DNA of 7,722 nucleotides, from contig JAJZNH010000170.1 of the NCBI GenBank assembly GCA_021811745.1, positions 1 through 7,722 on the forward strand, written 5' to 3'. Shown here in pieces: positions 7,700-7,722 of this stretch (position 1 is its first letter; every line of letters begins with the position of its first letter). This DNA comes from Acidobacteriota bacterium. GTDB taxonomy: Bacteria; Acidobacteriota; Terriglobia; Terriglobales; Acidobacteriaceae. The notes under the pieces were generated by a model. The model saw nothing but the letters and a program-made list of their open reading frames with translations. It ran no database searches and was not told the origin of the DNA. A program made the position numbers and the translations under genes.

Positions 7700-7722
7700 T
7701 GGAGATAGCGAAGCTGGTGATG

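Noticed and set aside
7700..7722. Possible start of another gene (GGAG followed by ATG at the edge)
   Set aside because: The window ends at the putative ATG, so nothing can be supported.

Overview
The window (7722 bases, GC-rich overall) is ordinary bacterial chromosome with eight confidently placed protein genes and several well-formed regulatory signals between them. The gene content and style fit an Acidobacteriota (Terriglobia-like) soil bacterium: a Tat-exported DUF4434 protein, a metY-metX pair, GC-rich codon use, and sparse Shine-Dalgarno sequences at some genes. This placement is inferred from gene flavour, not from a marker gene.

Left part (1-2882): a minus-strand methionine operon, metY (O-acetylhomoserine sulfhydrylase) followed 10 bases later by metX (homoserine O-acetyltransferase). 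Together they convert homoserine to O-acetylhomoserine and then, with sulfide, to homocysteine. The operon has a recognisable sigma70-type promoter, a leader of about 240 nt with a closed multi-stem domain, and an intrinsic terminator before metY, which is the layout of a riboswitch or attenuator. At the other end, just past the metX stop and on the opposite (plus) strand, bases about 13-108 resemble an aptamer of the SAM-I/SAM-IV riboswitch clan (conserved GGCAACC and a perfect 6-bp loop pseudoknot). It points into metX, so any read-through transcript would be antisense to the operon.

Middle (2883-4819, plus strand): a Tat-secreted DUF4434 putative glycosidase, preceded by a perfect 7-bp inverted repeat, then a two-gene type II toxin-antitoxin module (ribbon-helix-helix antitoxin and PIN-domain toxin) whose genes overlap by 4 bases at a TTG start.

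Right part (4837-7172, minus strand): a probable operon of a glutaredoxin-like protein, purB (adenylosuccinate lyase) and ubiX (flavin prenyltransferase). Divergent from the glutaredoxin gene, with only 38 bases between start codons, is a DUF985 cupin on the plus strand (7211-7699). The last 23 bases hold nothing identifiable.

No rRNA, tRNA, CRISPR array, insertion sequence or phage gene is visible. The most interesting material is the regulatory RNA at both ends of the metYX operon.
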